From contig JBBKWJ010000081.1 of the NCBI GenBank assembly GCA_037968895.1, positions 1-7,349 of the forward strand: a stretch of 7,349 bases of DNA, in the 5' to 3' direction. The notes under the pieces are model-generated. The model ran no database searches and was not told the DNA's origin. It saw nothing but the letters and a program-made list of their open reading frames with translations. The stretch is from JBBKWJ01 sp037968895 (lineage in GTDB: Bacteria; Actinomycetota; Acidimicrobiia; Acidimicrobiales; SZUA-35). The position numbers and the translations under genes were made by a program. Shown in pieces: positions 4,983 through 7,349 of this stretch (position 1 is its first letter; every line of letters starts with the position of its first letter).

Positions 4983-5462
4983 GTGCCTGGATCGAGTGGT
5001 TCCCAACAAGCAAGCCTTAAGGCGCGCGCTCAAAGCGAGCAGGGCCGGACCGCCATCCGCTACATGGGCGTTTCCGTCGTCAACGTGCTCAACCATCAAG
5101 TTGTGCTGTTCATCGCGAACACAATCTGGGGCTGGCCCGCTGGCTGGTCAAACGTGTTTGCCGCGTGTCTTGCCGCTGGCCCTGCCTACTTACTGAGTCG
5201 GGCGTGGGTGTGGGAAGTCTCTGGCAAGCACGATCTCCGCAAAGAGGTGCTGCCCTTCTGGATTCTGGCCGTTGTTGGGCTCGTCGTGTCGACCGCGTTC
5301 GCGGCTGCGGCCGGTCGGATTTTCGGTGCTGGCATCTTGGTCAATCTGGGGAGTCTCGTCGGCTACTTCATTGTGTGGGTTGGCAAGTTTGTGCTGCTTG
5401 GTCGGATTTTCGACGATCGGGCTGAGCGCAAAGAGGCTGAGGCCAACGCCGATGAGGCCTGA
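4983..5462 (+). CDS. GtrA-like family membrane protein
   Basis: A 159-residue integral membrane protein with four hydrophobic segments at about residues 30-47, 56-74, 91-110 and 117-139, the standard GtrA-like topology. GtrA relatives take part in translocation of lipid-linked sugars or other cell-surface polysaccharide steps; the substrate is not inferable here. Characteristic pieces are the RYMGVSVVNVLNHQVVLFI entry to helix 1, SRAWVWEVSGKHDLRKEVLPFW (72-93) between helices 2 and 3, and VGYFIVWVGKFVLLGRIF in helix 4. The C-terminus is a charged cytoplasmic tail (DDRAERKEAEANADEA). The GTG start is supported by the leaderless promoter geometry. It is followed after six bases by the methyltransferase, so the two are very likely co-transcribed. 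Confidence 0.88.
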   Translation: MPGSSGSQQASLKARAQSEQGRTAIRYMGVSVVNVLNHQVVLFIANTIWGWPAGWSNVFAACLAAGPAYLLSRAWVWEVSGKHDLRKEVLPFWILAVVGLVVSTAFAAAAGRIFGAGILVNLGSLVGYFIVWVGKFVLLGRIFDDRAERKEAEANADEA

Positions 5463-5468
5463 GCACCA

Positions 5469-6092
5469 ATGACACCCGAGCAACAGCGTGTGGCCGAAGC
5501 CGCTCGGGGCTTTATGCCTCCAGACGAGGGCCTGGCGCTATGGCAAGCTGCGACCGAAGCTCCGGTTGGTGCGCTGCTCGAAGTCGGTTCGTACTGCGGT
5601 AAGTCGGCCTGTTACATCGGTCCCGCCGCGGCGGTAGCCGGGCAGACGCTCTTTTGTGTCGACCATCATCGTGGTTCGGAGGAGAACCAGGTCGGCTGGG
5701 AATGGCATGAGCCCGATCTGGTCGATCCCGTCATCGGCAAGATGGACACACTCCCGCACTTTCGTCGCACGGTTCACGAGGCGGGGATCGAAGACGCCGT
5801 CATCGCCGTTGTCGGTGAATCAGCGCGGGTGGCTCGGCTTTGGACGACCCCACTGGCCTTTCTCTTCATCGACGGTGGACACGGAGTTGAACCGGCACGC
5901 CTCGACTACGAGCTATGGACTCCGCATGTGGCACCAGGAGGCACGCTCGTCATACACGACGTGTTCCCGGATCCCGACGACGGCGGCCGGCCGCCGTACG
6001 AAGAGATCTATCTCCCCGCGCTGGCCTCTGGCCTTTTCACCGAGCTGAGCGTGACTGGCTCGCTTCGTGTCTTGCAGCGAATCGGCGGCTGA
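5469..6092 (+). CDS. class I SAM-dependent methyltransferase (Methyltransf_24-like)
   Basis: A 207-residue Rossmann-fold methyltransferase. The SAM-binding motif I is LLEVGSYCGKSACYIG (36-51). An acidic residue after strand 2 is present in LFCVDHHRGSEENQ (61-74, Asp65). Asp135 in FLFIDGGHG (131-139) and the strand APGGTLVIHDVFPDPDDGG (155-173) complete the fold. The set VDHHRGSEENQ, KMDTLPHFRRT and DGGRPPYEE is typical of an actinobacterial subgroup whose substrate I do not know. The start ATG at 5469 has GAGG (5454-5457) eleven bases upstream, a slightly long spacing. It is the second gene of the GtrA operon. From memory, relatives occur near glycosyltransferase and prenyltransferase-repeat genes in mycobacteria, and such a gene lies about 1 kb downstream here. 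The substrate could therefore be a surface glycolipid, which is inference. Confidence 0.88.
   Translation: MTPEQQRVAEAARGFMPPDEGLALWQAATEAPVGALLEVGSYCGKSACYIGPAAAVAGQTLFCVDHHRGSEENQVGWEWHEPDLVDPVIGKMDTLPHFRRTVHEAGIEDAVIAVVGESARVARLWTTPLAFLFIDGGHGVEPARLDYELWTPHVAPGGTLVIHDVFPDPDDGGRPPYEEIYLPALASGLFTELSVTGSLRVLQRIGG
5980..5997. repeat. 18-bp perfect palindrome within the methyltransferase gene
   Basis: ACGGCGGCCGGCCGCCGT is its own reverse complement. It lies on the codons for DGGRPP, a conserved peptide rich in Gly, Arg and Pro whose GC-rich codons readily generate such symmetry, so a separate function is not required. Confidence 0.6.
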
Positions 6093-6105
6093 TACGGCCC
6101 TGGGT

Positions 6106-6132
6106 TACCCTAGCTCCCACATCAAACTAGGG
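6106..6132 (+). promoter_or_regulatory. promoter -10 and overlapping inverted repeat before the hydrolase gene
   Basis: TACCCT at 6106-6111 is a TAnnnT -10 element predicting a +1 near 6118. It overlaps the left arm of an inverted repeat CCCTAG (6108-6113) ... CTAGGG (6127-6132) with 13 bases between. Because only the right arm would be transcribed, the repeat is better placed as a DNA operator than as an RNA hairpin. A good ribosome binding site, AGGAAG (6136-6141), follows seven bases before the ATG. Confidence 0.4.
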
Positions 6133-6148
6133 GATAGGAAGCGCGCCG

Positions 6149-6937
6149 ATGGCAACCGCAGAACTCAACGGAACGACGATCAACTACACCGATTCCGGGG
6201 GTGACGGACCAGCGATTATCTTCAGCCACGGGTTCCTGATGGACCACACGATGTTCGATGCGCAAGTTGCGGCGTTTGCTGCTGACTACCGCTGTATTGC
6301 GTGGGACGAGCGGGGCTTCGGCGAGACAAAAGCGCAAGGGCCGTTCACATACTGGGACTCTGCAGCCGACGCCATCGCGCTGCTCGACCACCTCGGAATC
6401 GGCCAGGCCGTCTTTGTCGGCATGAGCCAAGGTGGATTCCTCTCGCTACGGGCTGCGCTCGGAGCGCCAGAGAGAGTGCGTGCGCTTGTCAATATCGATA
6501 CTGCCGCTGATCTCGACGACGAGGAGACCCTTGAGGGCTATCTCGGAATGATGGCGGCATTCACGAGTGGCGACGAGGCGACCGTTGATGCTGTTGCTCA
6601 GGGTGTCTCCCAACTCATCCTCGGAGATGAGGACCTTGCTGCGACCTGGATCCCAATCTGGAAGTCACGGCTTGAAGTCCACGATCTCACGATTTCAGGC
6701 GGCACCCTGCTCAGTCGCGATGACATCTCGGCCGACATCGAAAAGATCGCGTGTCCCGTGCTTGTCATCCATGGCAGCGAAGACCAGGCCATCGATTTAT
6801 CACGAGCGCAGACCCTTGCCGCTGCGGTTCAAGATTGCCGGGGCGTCGTGATCGTCGATGGTGCTGCTCACGCGCCAAACATGAGCCACCCCGAAATTGT
6901 CAACGGCGCAATACAGGAATTCCTCGCCACCCTCTAA
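6149..6937 (+). CDS. alpha/beta hydrolase
   Basis: A 262-residue alpha/beta hydrolase-fold enzyme; the substrate cannot be named from the sequence. The N-terminal strands are followed by the oxyanion segment FSHGFLMDH (25-33) and the strand IAWDERGFGET (50-60). The nucleophile elbow is GMSQGG with Ser93. A helical cap covers about 120-190. The acid is probably Asp212 in VIHGSEDQAID, and the base is His241 in GAAHAPNMSHPE. All three triad members are present, so the enzyme should be active. Such proteins include esterases, lactonases, haloperoxidase-like and MhpC-like hydrolases. It has its own promoter and a strong ribosome binding site 56 bases after the methyltransferase stop, and converges on the prenyltransferase-repeat gene across a tandem repeat. 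There is no signal peptide, so it is cytoplasmic. Confidence 0.92.
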   Translation: MATAELNGTTINYTDSGGDGPAIIFSHGFLMDHTMFDAQVAAFAADYRCIAWDERGFGETKAQGPFTYWDSAADAIALLDHLGIGQAVFVGMSQGGFLSLRAALGAPERVRALVNIDTAADLDDEETLEGYLGMMAAFTSGDEATVDAVAQGVSQLILGDEDLAATWIPIWKSRLEVHDLTISGGTLLSRDDISADIEKIACPVLVIHGSEDQAIDLSRAQTLAAAVQDCRGVVIVDGAAHAPNMSHPEIVNGAIQEFLATL

Positions 6938-6940
6938 ACC

Positions 6941-7045
6941 CTGCGAAAACGCGTGCGAAAAGCGGCCGCTTTTGAGCGCGAAAACGGTGGTGAAAAGCGG
7001 CCGCTTTTGAGCGCGAAAACGGGTGTGAAAAGCGGCCGCTTTTGA
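6941..7045. repeat. three tandem 35-bp units, each with the palindrome AAAAGCGGCCGCTTTT
   Basis: Units at 6941-6975, 6976-7010 and 7011-7045 are head-to-tail with no spacer. In each, the 16-bp perfect palindrome AAAAGCGGCCGCTTTT (6958-6973, 6993-7008, 7028-7043) and the flanking GAAAAC and TTTTGA are identical. Variation is confined to a few bases just before the palindrome and, in the first unit, the first two bases. The array fills nearly all the space between the convergent hydrolase and prenyltransferase-repeat genes. The palindromes can fold as 6-bp stems with a GGCC loop and a short T-run on either strand. Confidence 0.9.
6958..7043. terminator. probable bidirectional terminator cluster
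   Basis: Three consecutive A4-GC-GGCC-GC-T4 hairpins lie between two convergent genes, 20 bases after one stop and 15 bases before the other (measured from the array edge). Each presents a stem ending in TTTT on both strands. The U-run is short, so single hairpins would be weak, but three in series may terminate both transcripts. Function is inferred from position and symmetry only. Confidence 0.45.
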
Positions 7046-7058
7046 CGCCGGTGCTGGC

Positions 7059-7349
7059 TTAGTGGTTGGTGAATAGGTCTGACGTGGGGTTTTGGCCATA
7101 CAGGGCGTCGGCGGCGAGGATGACAGCCGCGGCCGTGTATGTGCTGCGTTCCATGTCGGGGTAGTAGACCAACTCGGGGAAGACGAGACCGGTGAAGTAA
7201 CGGCCTTCGTCGTCTCGCAGTGTGTGGGCCCATCGGAACAGATCGTTGGCCTTCTTCTGTTCACCAGCGGCGAGGTGGGCAATCACGCATTCGCAGGTCT
7301 CGGCCGCAGTCACCCAAGGCCGGTCAGATACACAGCGAACGCCCTTGTC
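7059..7349 (-). CDS. prenyltransferase/squalene-oxidase-repeat-like protein, C-terminal part
   Basis: The last 96 residues of a protein that continues beyond the right edge; the frame is open to base 7349 and reads DKGVRCVSDRPWVTAAET before the next GTG, so it does not start inside the window. The visible part contains RPWVTAAETCECVIAHLAAG, LFRWAHTLRDDEGRYFTGLVFPE and ERSTYTAAAVILAADALYG. These resemble the alpha-helical barrel repeats of the prenyltransferase and squalene-oxidase repeat group often annotated simply as prenyltransferase in actinobacteria. The catalytic part is outside the window, so activity cannot be judged. It converges on the hydrolase across the 35-bp tandem array and lies near a methyltransferase and a GtrA-like gene that may share a surface-lipid pathway. 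Confidence 0.7.
   Translation of the reverse strand, partial: DKGVRCVSDRPWVTAAETCECVIAHLAAGEQKKANDLFRWAHTLRDDEGRYFTGLVFPELVYYPDMERSTYTAAAVILAADALYGQNPTSDLFTNH

Noticed and set aside
5980..5997. 18-bp palindrome as a regulatory site
   Set aside because: It coincides with the conserved peptide DGGRPP, whose GC-rich codons can produce the symmetry, and it is deep inside a coding region.
6941..7045. CRISPR array
   Set aside because: The 35-bp units abut directly with no unique spacers, only three exist, and no cas genes are present.
6800..7282. Minus-strand open frames across the tandem repeat (peptides with repeated KSGRFS/KRPLF)
   Set aside because: They are translations of the intergenic repeat and of the wrong frame of two real genes. 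The prenyltransferase-repeat frame ends at 7059 and explains the right part.

Overview
The window is moderately GC-rich (roughly 60 percent by eye), densely packed DNA with actinobacterial character. The evidence is a PAC2-family protein with the actinobacterial type of C-terminus, several GTG starts, TAnnnT-type -10 elements placed so that transcripts would begin at the start codon, and a LexA box of the Bacillus/actinobacterial type. The gene set would fit an uncultured or environmental Acidimicrobiia-like actinobacterium, but the exact taxon is an inference. No rRNA, tRNA, insertion sequence or CRISPR array is visible.

Layout, left to right: (1) the probable last residues of a plus-strand gene, then a minus-strand PAC2 protein; (2) a divergent plus-strand GNAT acetyltransferase that converges on a minus-strand small cupin, the two stop codons lying in one 14-bp palindrome; (3) diverging from the cupin, a DsbA/FrnE-type thiol oxidoreductase whose frame contains an in-frame TGA exactly where the first Cys of the CPWC motif belongs, followed at once by a SECIS-like hairpin. 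This is the main discovery of the window, a probable selenoprotein (Sec-Pro-Trp-Cys) of 208 residues that ordinary gene calling would start too late, at a GTG after the active site; (4) a 67-residue minus-strand small protein of unknown function, whose promoter has a perfect LexA (SOS) box filling the spacer between -35 and -10; (5) a minus-strand operon of acyl-CoA thioesterase II (TesB type) followed, with a 4-base GTGA overlap, by a lipoprotein of the glucose/sorbosone dehydrogenase (PQQ beta-propeller) family that lacks the usual catalytic His; (6) a plus-strand pair, a GtrA-like membrane protein and a class I SAM methyltransferase; (7) a plus-strand alpha/beta hydrolase with a possible operator over its promoter; (8) three tandem 35-bp units, each carrying the 16-bp palindrome AAAAGCGGCCGCTTTT, between convergent genes; (9) the C-terminal end of a minus-strand prenyltransferase/squalene-cyclase-repeat protein.

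Working together: the GtrA protein, the methyltransferase and the prenyltransferase-repeat protein could belong to an envelope or glycolipid locus. The thioesterase and the lipoprotein are translationally coupled. The selenoprotein and the SOS-linked small protein converge and overlap by 23 bases at their 3' ends, so two stress-related genes (redox and DNA damage, respectively) sit back to back. Six genes share one promoter-start geometry (a -10 hexamer, six bases, then the start codon), which also settles several start choices.
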